The notes under the pieces: model-generated
Seen by the model: only the letters and a program-made list of their open reading frames with translations
The model's database searches: none
What the model was told of the DNA's origin: nothing
Assembly: GCF_004153685.1 (NCBI RefSeq)
Contig: NZ_SDQD01000001.1
Location: 806,001-870,000 of the forward strand
DNA: 64,000 bases
Source: Pollutimonas harenae
GTDB taxonomy: Bacteria; Pseudomonadota; Gammaproteobacteria; Burkholderiales; Burkholderiaceae_B
Direction of reading: 5' to 3'
Part shown: positions 17,254 to 25,910 of the stretch, in pieces
Layout: every line of letters begins with the position of its first letter
Numbering within the stretch: position 1 is the stretch's first letter
Made by a program: the position numbers and the translations under genes

Positions 17254-18146
17254 TGCACGATTGGATCCACACCGCGCAGCAGTTGTTGTCGTCAGGCGAG
17301 CCGGCCGTGCTGGTAACCCTGGTCAAGGCCGAAGGGTCAACGCCGCGCGAAGCAGGCACACGCATGCTGTTCACGGCCGACCGGCAATGGTCCAGCATAG
17401 GTGGTGGCCAAATGGAATGGCGTGCTGCCGACATTGCCCGCGACATGCTGGCCGGCCAGCAGGGTTACGGTGCACATCATGTCGAGCGTATACCCTTGGG
17501 GCCGCGACTGGGGCAATGCTGTGGAGGCGTAGCCACTCTGGCTTTCGATCTTTTGACGCAAGCCCTGTTGGACCAGGAGGCGGCAGCCCGGCAGCCACCC
17601 GATCAGCATCTCGTGCTGTTTGGTGCTGGCCATGTGGGGCGAGCGCTGGTCCCCATATTGGGTAGCTTGCCGTGTACTGTGCTGTGGGTGGATGAACGTG
17701 ATGCACAATTTCCCGAAGCATGGCCTGCCAATGTCAGCATCGAGGTCACCGACACGCCCGAAGCGGTGGTGGATCAGGCGCCGCCAGGCAGCTACTTCCT
17801 GGTTGTCACGCATTGCCATGCCCTGGACCTGCGCTTGTGTCGCCAAATTCTGAAGCGCGATGACTTTGCTTATTTCGGCCTGATAGGTTCGCAGACCAAG
17901 CGCCACAAGTTTGAGCGCCGTCTGCGTGAGCGGGGTGTGCCCGACGCCAGGCTGGCGCGCATGATATGTCCGATAGGTGTGCCGGGCATACGCGGCAAGG
18001 CGCCCGAAATCATTGCGGTGGCCGTGGCCGCCCAACTGCTGCAGGCGCGCGAACAATATCTTGCTGCCACACACCTGCCAGCCGGCGCCGATGACCTGCT
18101 ACCATTGCCCCTGATTGTGCCCACGTTGGGTGCTAAGACCGAGTGA
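17253..18146 (+). CDS. xdhC: Molybdenum cofactor maturation protein for xanthine dehydrogenase
   Basis: 297 residues. XdhC binds and sulfurates the molybdenum cofactor and inserts it into XdhB. The N-terminal domain shows VTLVKAEGSTPREAGTRML and QCCGGVATLAF; a Rossmann-like second domain contains HLVLFGAGHVGRALVPIL, and the tail has CPIGVPGIRGKAPEIIAVAVAAQLL. The start codon overlaps the xdhB stop by one base (TGATG), indicating translational coupling. Third gene of xdhABC-guaD. Confidence 0.92.
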   Translation: MHDWIHTAQQLLSSGEPAVLVTLVKAEGSTPREAGTRMLFTADRQWSSIGGGQMEWRAADIARDMLAGQQGYGAHHVERIPLGPRLGQCCGGVATLAFDLLTQALLDQEAAARQPPDQHLVLFGAGHVGRALVPILGSLPCTVLWVDERDAQFPEAWPANVSIEVTDTPEAVVDQAPPGSYFLVVTHCHALDLRLCRQILKRDDFAYFGLIGSQTKRHKFERRLRERGVPDARLARMICPIGVPGIRGKAPEIIAVAVAAQLLQAREQYLAATHLPAGADDLLPLPLIVPTLGAKTE

Positions 18147-18155
18147 GACACCTTG

Positions 18156-19496
18156 ATGCAGCCTATCGGCGGGGCAGTCAGGCCCGATGGAAAAATCGCA
18201 TATCGCGCACAACTGCTGTATTTCACGGCATCACCTGAGCAGATAGCAGATGGTGACGCCACGGTGTACCTGCCCGACGGGCTGCTGGTCGTCCACGATG
18301 GCCATGTAGCTCAGATTGGCGATTATCAGGCGCTTGCAGCCAGCCTGGGTGCAGACACTTCCGTGGTGGACTGGCGTGGCAAGCTCATCATGCCAGGCTT
18401 CATCGATACGCATCTGCACTATCCGCAAACCGATATCATTGCTTCGCCTGCGGAAGGCCTGCTGCCATGGCTGGAGACCTACACGTTTCCGGAAGAAAGT
18501 CGTTTCCAGAACTCCGGACATGCAGCCCGCACAGCCCAATTCTTTCTGGATGAGCTGTTACGCTGCGGCACGACAACCGCGCTGGTGTATTGCACCGTAC
18601 ATCCCGAATCGGCTGAAGCCTTCTTCGAGGAAAGTCATGCCCGCCAACTGCGTATGGTGGCCGGCAAAGTAATGATGGACAGGAACTGTCCCGATTATTT
18701 GCAGGATACGGCTGAATCCGGGGCACGCGATAGCGAGGCCCTGATCCAGCGCTGGCATGGCAAAGGACGTCAGATGTATGCCCTGACGCCGCGCTTCGCC
18801 CCTACTTCCACTCCAGAGCAACTGGGGCTGTGTGGTGAGCTGGCGCAACGCTACCAGGACGTGTTCATACAAAGTCATCTGGCCGAAAACACCGCCGAAA
18901 TGGAGTGGGTAAAACAGCTTTTTCCGGACCACCGCAGCTATTTGGATATCTACGATCATTTTGGCTTGCTGCGCCGTCGTGCGGCATACGGACACTGCAT
19001 CTGGCTTGATGAAACGGATCGCCACCGCATGGCCGAGACGGGCACACTGGCCGTGCATTGTCCGACCTCCAATCTGTTTTTGGGCAGCGGCCTGTTTGAC
19101 TTTGCTGCCGCCAATGCCGCAGGAGTGCCGGTTGGGCTGGGTACGGACGTAGGCGGCGGTACCTCGTTTTCCATGCTGCAGACCATGGCTGCGGCGCACA
19201 ATGTGGCGCGCATGTCCGGCCATCACTTGAGTGCGCACACCTTGTTTTATCTGGCGACAGAAGGGGCGGCGCAGGGGCTGGATCTGGGCGGCCAGATAGG
19301 TACGCTGGCCCCCGGCGCCGAAGCCGACTTTATTGTGCTCGATCCGCAGGCTACTCCGTTGCTGGCACGACGCACGGCGCGGGCCGACTCGCTGGAGGAG
19401 ATGTTGTTCGCGCTGCTGACGCTAGGTGATGATCGCGCGGTAGCCGCCACGTATGCAGCGGGGCGTTTGCGGCACGAACGCAGCCCGTCTGTCTGA
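18156..19496 (+). CDS. guaD: Guanine deaminase
   Basis: 446 residues, amidohydrolase superfamily; it deaminates guanine to xanthine, the substrate of the adjacent xanthine dehydrogenase. The zinc ligand motif is FIDTHLHYPQ, followed by PEESRF, SHLAENTAEMEWV, AYGHCIWL and the GLGTDVGGGTSFSM aspartate motif, all in family order. I take the ATG at 18156; the TTG just before it gives the same frame with one extra residue. It follows xdhC after only 9 bases. Confidence 0.93.
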   Translation: MQPIGGAVRPDGKIAYRAQLLYFTASPEQIADGDATVYLPDGLLVVHDGHVAQIGDYQALAASLGADTSVVDWRGKLIMPGFIDTHLHYPQTDIIASPAEGLLPWLETYTFPEESRFQNSGHAARTAQFFLDELLRCGTTTALVYCTVHPESAEAFFEESHARQLRMVAGKVMMDRNCPDYLQDTAESGARDSEALIQRWHGKGRQMYALTPRFAPTSTPEQLGLCGELAQRYQDVFIQSHLAENTAEMEWVKQLFPDHRSYLDIYDHFGLLRRRAAYGHCIWLDETDRHRMAETGTLAVHCPTSNLFLGSGLFDFAAANAAGVPVGLGTDVGGGTSFSMLQTMAAAHNVARMSGHHLSAHTLFYLATEGAAQGLDLGGQIGTLAPGAEADFIVLDPQATPLLARRTARADSLEEMLFALLTLGDDRAVAATYAAGRLRHERSPSV

Positions 19497-19528
19497 GCAG
19501 GTAGCCGTCGATCGCGCCCGGCGCTTGC

Positions 19529-20569
19529 TTAAACAGCCAGGCGACCCCATAAGCGTACGCGGCTGATGCCGCCATCGGGAAACATATTGACGCGCACATG
19601 TGTAACCGGACCGCATTGCCGAAGCGCGTTGCCTTCAAAGAAATGTTGTGCGTCGGCTTCGGTTTTTTGTTCGGCCAGTAGCGCTGGCCAGAACATGGCC
19701 TGGGTGATCAGTGATTCGTCGGTTGATGCTGTCATGCGGGCGCCCTGCACCGAGACACGATCGGGATAGTTGCCTTTGAAATGCGCTGTATCGATTTCTA
19801 TTTTTTCAATTGTGGCGGCGTGTCCCAGCTCGATAATGCACCAATCGTAGCCGGGCTCGCGCCGGCGTCTTGTTTCCCATCCGTCGCCCATATTGACGCC
19901 GCGCCCGGGCATGATCAGGCGAAATGGCGTGCCATAGTGTGCGTTGTTGTAAGCGACGATACGTCCGCCATGGTGTAGTGCCGATACCTCATGCAGTGCG
20001 TCGGCATCGTATTGGGACCAGTCGCAAGCAGGCTGGCCATAAACGCGCAAGCGCGCCACGCCGCCATCGGGGTAGATATGCAGCCGCAGATGCGTCCATA
20101 CCTGGGTATCGGTGATGTCGATGAAGTGGTGAGCATTGCCGGATAAGGATGAGGCAGGCACAAGTTCGGTCCAGACCGTGCTGTCGTCCGGATCGCCCTG
20201 TACATGGCAGACCTGCACCGAGGCGGCCGGAGGATAGTTGCCGGTGAAGTGGCTGGTGTCGATGTCCAGGCCCTTGATGATGCCGGGCATGCCCAGGCGA
20301 ATGACGGCAGTGTCGTGGCCGCCATTGCGGCGTCGGCGGGTTTCCCAGCCGTCCATCCATTTTCCATGGTCGTCGAATTTGCCCACGACGAAAACAGGTT
20401 CGGACGCTTGCAGCATGCGCTCGGACTTGGCAAAGAATTCATCGGTGCAATCAAGTACTTTGGCGCCGAAGTCGGCCGAGGCCAGATTGGCATGGCGGGT
20501 GGCGAACAAGGGCAGCTCGGCAGCTGCGGCATTGATGATGGTTCCATCGGAAGGATCGGTTGCAGCCAT
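19529..20569 (-). CDS. alc: Allantoicase
   Basis: 346 residues; it hydrolyses allantoate to (S)-ureidoglycolate and urea. The protein is an internal duplication of two jelly-roll repeats: DGWETRRRR occurs at about 74-82 and again near 231-239, and DTSHFTGNYP / DTAHFKGNYP mark equivalent positions in each. Its convergent neighbour is guaD, and it lies downstream of puuE on the same strand (80-base gap). With AllA it gives the two-urea route to glyoxylate, so nitrogen leaves partly as urea; no urease is in the window. Confidence 0.94.
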   Translation of the reverse strand: MAATDPSDGTIINAAAAELPLFATRHANLASADFGAKVLDCTDEFFAKSERMLQASEPVFVVGKFDDHGKWMDGWETRRRRNGGHDTAVIRLGMPGIIKGLDIDTSHFTGNYPPAASVQVCHVQGDPDDSTVWTELVPASSLSGNAHHFIDITDTQVWTHLRLHIYPDGGVARLRVYGQPACDWSQYDADALHEVSALHHGGRIVAYNNAHYGTPFRLIMPGRGVNMGDGWETRRRREPGYDWCIIELGHAATIEKIEIDTAHFKGNYPDRVSVQGARMTASTDESLITQAMFWPALLAEQKTEADAQHFFEGNALRQCGPVTHVRVNMFPDGGISRVRLWGRLAV

Positions 20570-20649
20570 GGTGCGGGCTCCTGAAAGGGCGAATGACGAT
20601 TAAGGGGCGATATTGATTGGGCGATAACGCTGCGGGCGCATAGGGCATG

Positions 20650-21588
20650 CTAACCGGGTGCCGTGTCCTGCCAGGGGTGATGTTCCGACCAGTGATGGGC
20701 AATGGCCGCACGCGTAGGAATCCAGACCCGGTCGTGCCGCTGGATATAGTCCAGGAAACGCTGCAAGGCGGCGAAGCGACCTGGCCGCCCGACCAGCCTG
20801 CAGTGCAGCCCCACCGACATCATCTTGGGCGAGTGTTCGCCTTCGATATACAGGACGTCGAAGGCATCTTTCAGGTAGGCAAAGAACTGATCGCCGCTGT
20901 TGAAACCCTGAGGAGATGCGAAGCGCATGTCGTTGTTATCGAGTGTGTAGGGCACGATCAGTTGCTGTCGCGCCGTGCCATCCGGCATATTGACGGGCAT
21001 CCAGAAAGGCAGATCGTCGCCGTAATAGTCGGCGTCGTACAGAAAACCGCCCTCTTCCATGAGCAGCCGCCGGGTATTTGGACTGTCGCGGCCGGTGTAC
21101 CAGCCTTCCGGGTGTCGCCCTGTCAGTGCTCTGACCACTTCGATGCAGCGTTGCATGTGTTCGCGTTCGATGTCCTCGGCGACTGATTGGTAGTGTATCC
21201 AGCGATAGCCGTGGCAGGCGATTTCGTGACCCAGTTCAACGAAAGCCTGAGCCGCTTCCGGGTTACGTTCGAGCGCCATGCCTATGGCGAAGACGGTGAG
21301 GGGCAGGCCACGGCTTTCAAACTCGCGCAGCAGGCGCCATACGCCGGCGCGCGAGCCGTACTCATAAATGGATTCCATGGACAGGTGGCGATCAGGATAG
21401 GCAGAGGCGCCTATGATCTCGGATAGAAACTGCTCCGAGCCAGGGTCGCCATGCAGTACGCAGTTTTCGCCGCCTTCTTCGTAATTCAGGACGAATTGAA
21501 CAGCGATGCGCGCCTTGCCTGGCCAGTTCGCATGCGGCGGATTGCGGCCGTATCCGATCAGGTCTCGCGGATAGTTTGTGGTCACCAT
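20650..21588 (-). CDS. puuE: Allantoinase, PuuE (polysaccharide-deacetylase-like) type
   Basis: 312 residues, opening YPRDLIGYGRNPPHANWPGKARIAV, a hallmark of PuuE allantoinases, with VQFVLNYEEGGE, CHGYRWIHYQ and GWYTGRDSPNTRRLL. These are metal-independent NodB-fold enzymes unrelated to the amidohydrolase AllB. It opens the hydantoin ring of allantoin to allantoate. It is the first gene of puuE-alc, divergent from hiuH-puuD across about 92 bases. Confidence 0.93.
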   Translation of the reverse strand: MVTTNYPRDLIGYGRNPPHANWPGKARIAVQFVLNYEEGGENCVLHGDPGSEQFLSEIIGASAYPDRHLSMESIYEYGSRAGVWRLLREFESRGLPLTVFAIGMALERNPEAAQAFVELGHEIACHGYRWIHYQSVAEDIEREHMQRCIEVVRALTGRHPEGWYTGRDSPNTRRLLMEEGGFLYDADYYGDDLPFWMPVNMPDGTARQQLIVPYTLDNNDMRFASPQGFNSGDQFFAYLKDAFDVLYIEGEHSPKMMSVGLHCRLVGRPGRFAALQRFLDYIQRHDRVWIPTRAAIAHHWSEHHPWQDTAPG

Positions 21589-21680
21589 GGAAACTCCGAA
21601 ATCAGCAATGATTGTGTTTCAATAGAAGCAACAGCCGTCAGTATGGTATCAATAAAGGCGGGCAACAAGCGGAGACAAGC

Positions 21681-22034
21681 ATGGGGAAGCTTACGACACA
21701 TGTGCTGGACACCATGAACGGTGTGCCGGCGCAAGGCGTCCGGATCGAACTGCACCGTATCAACAATGCAAGCCGTCTATTGCTGCGGAAGACACACAGC
21801 AATAGCGATGGCCGTTGCGATGAGCCCTTGCTGCAAGGCCCTGACCTGGAGCAAGGCATATACGAGCTGGTATTCCATGCTGGCGATTATTTCGCTGCCC
21901 GAGGCGTGCGTGTACCCGAGCCACGATTTGTCGACCAGATCACGCTGCGCTTTGGTGTGGCGCACCCATCTGAAAACTACCATGTGCCACTGGTGGTCAC
22001 GCCCTGGACCTGGTCAACCTATCGCGGCAGCTAG
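21681..22034 (+). CDS. hiuH: 5-hydroxyisourate hydrolase (transthyretin-like)
   Basis: 117 residues. The N-terminal LTTHVLDTMNGVPAQGVRIEL and the C-terminal tetrapeptide YRGS are the two signatures that separate HIU hydrolases from transthyretin. It hydrolyses 5-hydroxyisourate, the urate oxidase product, to OHCU. GGAG lies 6 bases before the ATG at 21681. It is followed after 9 bases by the urate oxidase gene puuD, so consecutive enzymes are co-transcribed. Confidence 0.95.
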   Translation: MGKLTTHVLDTMNGVPAQGVRIELHRINNASRLLLRKTHSNSDGRCDEPLLQGPDLEQGIYELVFHAGDYFAARGVRVPEPRFVDQITLRFGVAHPSENYHVPLVVTPWTWSTYRGS

Positions 22035-22043
22035 GGTCTGGGC

Positions 22044-23294
22044 ATGTATACCTACGCGCTCGACGCTGGCAATCTGCTGCTGCGCTGGCTGCATGTCATT
22101 GCGGCCATTGCCTGGATAGGCGAATCCATTTATTTCGTCATGCTCGATAACAGCCTGCGGGTACCGCGCGACCGGCAAGCGAGAGCGTCCGGCGTTCACG
22201 GTGAAATGTGGGCGGTACATGGCGGCGGTTTCTACCATAATCAAAAGTACCTGAGCAGTCCGGCAGAATTGCCCGATGATTTGCATTGGTCGTTCTGGAA
22301 GGCCTATACCACCTGGCTTTCGGGCTTCGCTCTGTTTGCCCTGCTGTATTTGTATCGGCCCGAGTTCTACCTCGTCAATACGGCCAGTCCCTGGGCCTGG
22401 GCGGCGGCGCTGAGCGGCCGGCAGGCCGGCGTAGTGGCCGTCGCTTTCCTGGTGCTGGGTTATATCGTGTATTCGCAGCTGTGTCGCCGCATCAGCCCCA
22501 CTATGCAGCACGATGGTTTGCTCAGCGCCGCTGTTGGCGTCATGATGGTCGTGGTGGCTTATCTGACCGTGCAGATTTTTCCTGGAAGAGCCGCCTTTCT
22601 GGTTACTGGCGCGCTCATGGCAACTTGCATGTCGGCCAATGTGTTCTTCTGGATCATCCCGGGGCAGCGGCGCATGGTGGCCGCCCTGAAGGCTGGAGAA
22701 AAACCCGATCCGCTGGATGGCCTGCGCGGCAAGCAGCGCTCGGTGCACAACACCTACTTCACCCTGCCGGTAGTGTTGCTGATGCTCAGCAATCATTATT
22801 CCTTTATTTTTTCCGGTGCCTGGAGCTGGGTGGTCATGAGCCTGTTCATTTTTGCAGGCGCACTGATACGGCAGTATTTTGTACTGCGGCACATGGGCAA
22901 GAACCGGCCCGCCTACCCATTGGCCGGTGTGGTTTTGCTGTTGCTGGCCTTGTGGCTGGCGGCGCCTGCAAAGGCTCCGGCAAGTGCAGCGGGAGCGGCC
23001 AAGGGCGCGGGTCAGGGCAATGTTGCTTCGGTGCCGCAAGCAGCGGCCGGAGAGTTGTTGCAGGTGCAGTCCATAGTGATGGCCCGCTGCGTGCAATGCC
23101 ATTCCGCCACGCCGGTTCAGCCGGGCTTTACCGCTCCGCCTGCCGGCATGGTATTCGATACACACGACCAGATCTTGCTGCATGCCGCTCAGATCAAACA
23201 GGCGGTGGCCAGCGGTTATATGCCGCTGGGCAATATCACTCATATGACCGATCAGGAGCGAGCGCTGATTGCAGGTTGGTCGGGTCTGAAATAA
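22044..23294 (+). CDS. puuD: Membrane-bound urate oxidase with cytochrome c domain
   Basis: 416 residues. The N-terminal part has about eight transmembrane helices of the DUF989 type (LLLRWLHVIAAIAWIGESIYF, MWAVHGGGFYHNQKY, RQRSVHNTYFTLPV-like segments). The C-terminal part is a small cytochrome c with CVQCH at 349-353 and a likely axial methionine in YMPLGN near 393. From memory, PuuD proteins oxidise urate to 5-hydroxyisourate and pass electrons to the respiratory chain, unlike soluble peroxide-forming uricase. The downstream HIU hydrolase partner gene hiuH is immediately upstream, which supports this role strongly. No soluble uricase or HpxO gene is seen in the window. Confidence 0.9.
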   Translation: MYTYALDAGNLLLRWLHVIAAIAWIGESIYFVMLDNSLRVPRDRQARASGVHGEMWAVHGGGFYHNQKYLSSPAELPDDLHWSFWKAYTTWLSGFALFALLYLYRPEFYLVNTASPWAWAAALSGRQAGVVAVAFLVLGYIVYSQLCRRISPTMQHDGLLSAAVGVMMVVVAYLTVQIFPGRAAFLVTGALMATCMSANVFFWIIPGQRRMVAALKAGEKPDPLDGLRGKQRSVHNTYFTLPVVLLMLSNHYSFIFSGAWSWVVMSLFIFAGALIRQYFVLRHMGKNRPAYPLAGVVLLLLALWLAAPAKAPASAAGAAKGAGQGNVASVPQAAAGELLQVQSIVMARCVQCHSATPVQPGFTAPPAGMVFDTHDQILLHAAQIKQAVASGYMPLGNITHMTDQERALIAGWSGLK

Positions 23295-23487
23295 AGAAGA
23301 CAAGTGTCCTGTATCTGGTCAGGTATTCGAAGTGCTCAGACAGGGCGCCAGCAGGGTTTGGCAGCGATTTGTCATATTTCAGCCAGATCATGCCATTATG
23401 ATGTAAGGCTGCATGCTGCTTCGCTTGATTCGAAGGCGGGAACCGGGCAAACAGCACACTGACGATGCTTCACTCAAGGGGAAGTCC

Positions 23488-23775
23488 ATGAAGAACCGGC
23501 TGAAACTGATTGGCGCTCCGTCGGCCCTGTTGTTGCTCGAGGGCTGGTCGGCCACGGAAGGGCGCGATGCCATACACAAAACCTTCGTTTTCAAGAATTT
23601 CAACGAAGCCTTTGGCTTTATGGCGCAGGTGGCCATGCAGGCTGAAAAGCTGGACCATCATCCCGAGTGGACCAATGTCTATAACCGGCTGAGCGTCACC
23701 TTGACGACTCACGATGCCAAGGGCGTTACCGAGCGGGATGTGGCATTGGCCTTGTTCATGGACCAACTGGCGTAA
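23488..23775 (+). CDS. phhB: 4a-hydroxytetrahydrobiopterin dehydratase (pterin-4a-carbinolamine dehydratase)
   Basis: 95 residues with the family core [19 protein letters not shown] and [17 protein letters not shown]. It recycles the pterin cofactor of aromatic amino acid hydroxylases, although no phhA is nearby; in many bacteria it is a stand-alone gene. AGGGG precedes the ATG at 23488, and a longer reading from 23413 is not family-like. Its 3' end overlaps the convergent AEC transporter gene by 20 bases. Confidence 0.88.
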   Translation: MKNRLKLIGAPSALLLLEGWSATEGRDAIHKTFVFKNFNEAFGFMAQVAMQAEKLDHHPEWTNVYNRLSVTLTTHDAKGVTERDVALALFMDQLA

Positions 23776-24697
23776 GCCACGACACCAGCAGCGAAACGGT
23801 GACCAGTGACAAGACAGTGGACAGCAGGATGGCACGCGATGTGACGGCAGGCTCGCGCTCGTAAAGCGTGGCCAGCATGAAAGGCCCGGTTCCCACGGGC
23901 AAGGCGGCAAGCAGTACTACGGTGCTGGCCCAGAGCGGGGGCATGTCAAATACCCAGTAAGCCAGCACAAACGCTATCAGCGGATGAAGAAGCAGTTTCA
24001 GAGCGACGATGCGCCAGACAGTACTGTGATGACTGGTGGATTTTCCCTTGGACAGGAACAGGCCTATGGTCACCAGCGCGCAAGGGCTGGCGGCAGCCCC
24101 CAGCAAAGTGGTGAACTGTTCGACGGCATAAGGTAGCGGCCACTGCATGGCCGCCAGCAACAGCCCCAGTACGGGAGCGACCACCAGCGGATTGAATAGC
24201 AGGGCTTTGCCTACCTTGCGTGCCGTGCGCCAGACACCGGGAGTGGCTTGCAGATCGATTTCGATCAGCACAATTGAAAAGGCAAACAGGCCGCAGGCGG
24301 TGATCAGTGTGGCCAGGACGACAGGTGGCAGGCCGGCTTCACCGAACAGCATCAGGCATAAAGGTATGCCCATGAATCCTGCATTGGAATAGGAGGCTGC
24401 CAGGCCTTCTATGCTGGCGTCGGCCAGACGACCCTTGCGCTTGCGATCCAGCGCATAGGACACCCCAAATGTGACTGCAATCGACAGAATGGTGGCGGCA
24501 AGATAACCCGGCTGGTTGATTTCGTCCCAGGTAATTTTGGCCATGGACTGGAACAGCAGCGCGGGCAGCGCCATATAGACCACGAACTTGTTCAGGCTGT
24601 CGACCGAGCCGGCCCCCAGCAGATTGTTTCGGCCGCTCAGGAAGCCAAGCAAAATAAGCGCAAACAGCGGGAAGACAGCGTTGACGATAAGGCTCAA
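23756..24697 (-). CDS. AEC-family transporter (auxin efflux carrier-like)
   Basis: 313 residues with about ten hydrophobic helices in two halves. Family features are [15 protein letters not shown] at the start, [12 protein letters not shown], the [16 protein letters not shown] block with the conserved N-G-P pattern, and [14 protein letters not shown] near the end. AEC proteins in proteobacteria are often malonate or organic acid carriers; the substrate cannot be read here. It overlaps phhB tail to tail by 20 bases. Confidence 0.85.
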   Translation of the reverse strand: MSLIVNAVFPLFALILLGFLSGRNNLLGAGSVDSLNKFVVYMALPALLFQSMAKITWDEINQPGYLAATILSIAVTFGVSYALDRKRKGRLADASIEGLAASYSNAGFMGIPLCLMLFGEAGLPPVVLATLITACGLFAFSIVLIEIDLQATPGVWRTARKVGKALLFNPLVVAPVLGLLLAAMQWPLPYAVEQFTTLLGAAASPCALVTIGLFLSKGKSTSHHSTVWRIVALKLLLHPLIAFVLAYWVFDMPPLWASTVVLLAALPVGTGPFMLATLYEREPAVTSRAILLSTVLSLVTVSLLVSWLTPVGP

Positions 24698-24796
24698 GAT
24701 GCATCCTGGGCAAGGGGTTCGGATCGGCCTTATTAAAGCAAATATTTCATCCCGGCGGTAATGGCAAGAAGGCCTTCAGGGTTTATGTGTTGTATT

Positions 24797-25741
24797 TCAT
24801 GAGCTGCGGCTACGATGCTTCCGCTTGGGCGCTATGGTGTCGGCGTTATACAGTAAAGCCCCTTTTATGGTTGCAATAAGCGGATCATCGCTTTTAGTCA
24901 AATGCCAAGCAGCCACAATCGGCGGAAGAGGAACCTTTAATGCGACCTGTACAACTCGAATGAGTTTCTGTTGCTGCCATTGTGCGGCAATGGAGGATGG
25001 ACAAATCCCTATGAAATGGCCTGTTCTGACCATGTTTAACTGTGAGGCGGAGATAGCGCACTCCACTAGCGGCTTTGGAGGGCTGAGGCCAGCGTTAAGA
25101 AACTCGGTCTCAATCAATTTTCGGGTCACAGAACCAGAAGAGGGTAGAACCCAGGAGTATCCTTTCAGCTCACTGAGCCTTACACCTTTTGCCTTGGCAA
25201 GTTCGTGGTCATTCCCGCAGATGATAGACATACCCTCCTCGTACAAAACTTGTGTATCAAAGCGGGTATCAGCTAGAACGTTGCCATGATCATCGAGCAG
25301 GCGGGTTATCGCCAGGTCCAACTCACCACGATCCAAAGCGCTTAACAGCACAGTAGAAGAGCCCTCTAGTATGTGCACTCGTATATTAAATTCGTTTCGG
25401 TAGAGATGGGCAAGCGTATTAGGGACTAACCCCTGCATACAACGTGGCAGAGCACCGAGGTAAAAGCTCGACGCTTGCCCCTCGGATAGGCTCGTCAGAT
25501 CATTTTCCATCCCTTGCGCTTCACGCAAAATTACGCGTGCCCGCTTTAACAAGGCTTCAGCTTTCAGGTTTGGGGTCATTCCACGACGACCACGGTCGAA
25601 CAGCGTCATGCCAAACATGGCTTCGATATCTCGCACCAGTTGACTTGCTGAAGGCTCGCTAATACGCAGCGACTCGGCGGCCTTGCGTAGCGAACGGTAT
25701 TCCATCAAGCGCTCAAGCAAGGTTAGGTGCTTGATTCGCAT
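24797..25741 (-). CDS. LysR-family regulator of the Bug/dioxygenase/hydrolase module
   Basis: About 314 residues. The start MRIKHLTLLERLMEYRSLRK fits the LysR helix-turn-helix (AAESLRISEPSASQLVRDIEAMFG); an in-frame ATG at 25810 would add 23 residues and cannot be excluded. The effector domain has FYLGALPRCMQGLVP and a GELDLAITRL motif. It diverges from a Bug receptor, dioxygenase and FAH hydrolase across an AT-rich gap, the usual layout for a pathway-specific LysR. Base composition is visibly AT-richer than in the surrounding housekeeping genes, shared with the three downstream genes. Confidence 0.85.
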   Translation of the reverse strand: MRIKHLTLLERLMEYRSLRKAAESLRISEPSASQLVRDIEAMFGMTLFDRGRRGMTPNLKAEALLKRARVILREAQGMENDLTSLSEGQASSFYLGALPRCMQGLVPNTLAHLYRNEFNIRVHILEGSSTVLLSALDRGELDLAITRLLDDHGNVLADTRFDTQVLYEEGMSIICGNDHELAKAKGVRLSELKGYSWVLPSSGSVTRKLIETEFLNAGLSPPKPLVECAISASQLNMVRTGHFIGICPSSIAAQWQQQKLIRVVQVALKVPLPPIVAAWHLTKSDDPLIATIKGALLYNADTIAPKRKHRSRSS

Positions 25742-25910
25742 TTGTGAAATTCGATTATTTATCGCTGTTTTCAAGCTTCGGGATTCCCTATCACATGATC
25801 GATTAATCATACTGTATTTCGATCATTAGCCTATCTACAATTGATCCAAATCAAACAATTGCCCCATGGCTTGCGCAAAGAGCTGTTCGGTACGAATAGG
25901 AGACAAATCA
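25742..25910. promoter_or_regulatory. AT-rich divergent promoter region of the LysR/Bug module
   Basis: AT-rich gap with several dyads: GATTAATC near 25800, CAATTG repeated on both sides of TTGAT-N4-ATCAA around 25838-25862. LysR proteins bind T-N11-A dyads in such divergent regions. AGGAGA at 25898-25903 is a strong ribosome site for the Bug gene. Confidence 0.4.

Noticed and set aside
21589-21680. Sigma-70 promoter for hiuH with TTGTGT and TATGGT
   Set aside because: Spacing between the two hexamers is too long (about 23 bases), so I do not annotate it.
22014-23303. 429-codon minus-strand frame opposite puuD
   Set aside because: puuD has family motifs, membrane helices and a CVQCH haem site; the reverse frame is His/Gln-rich and not family-like.
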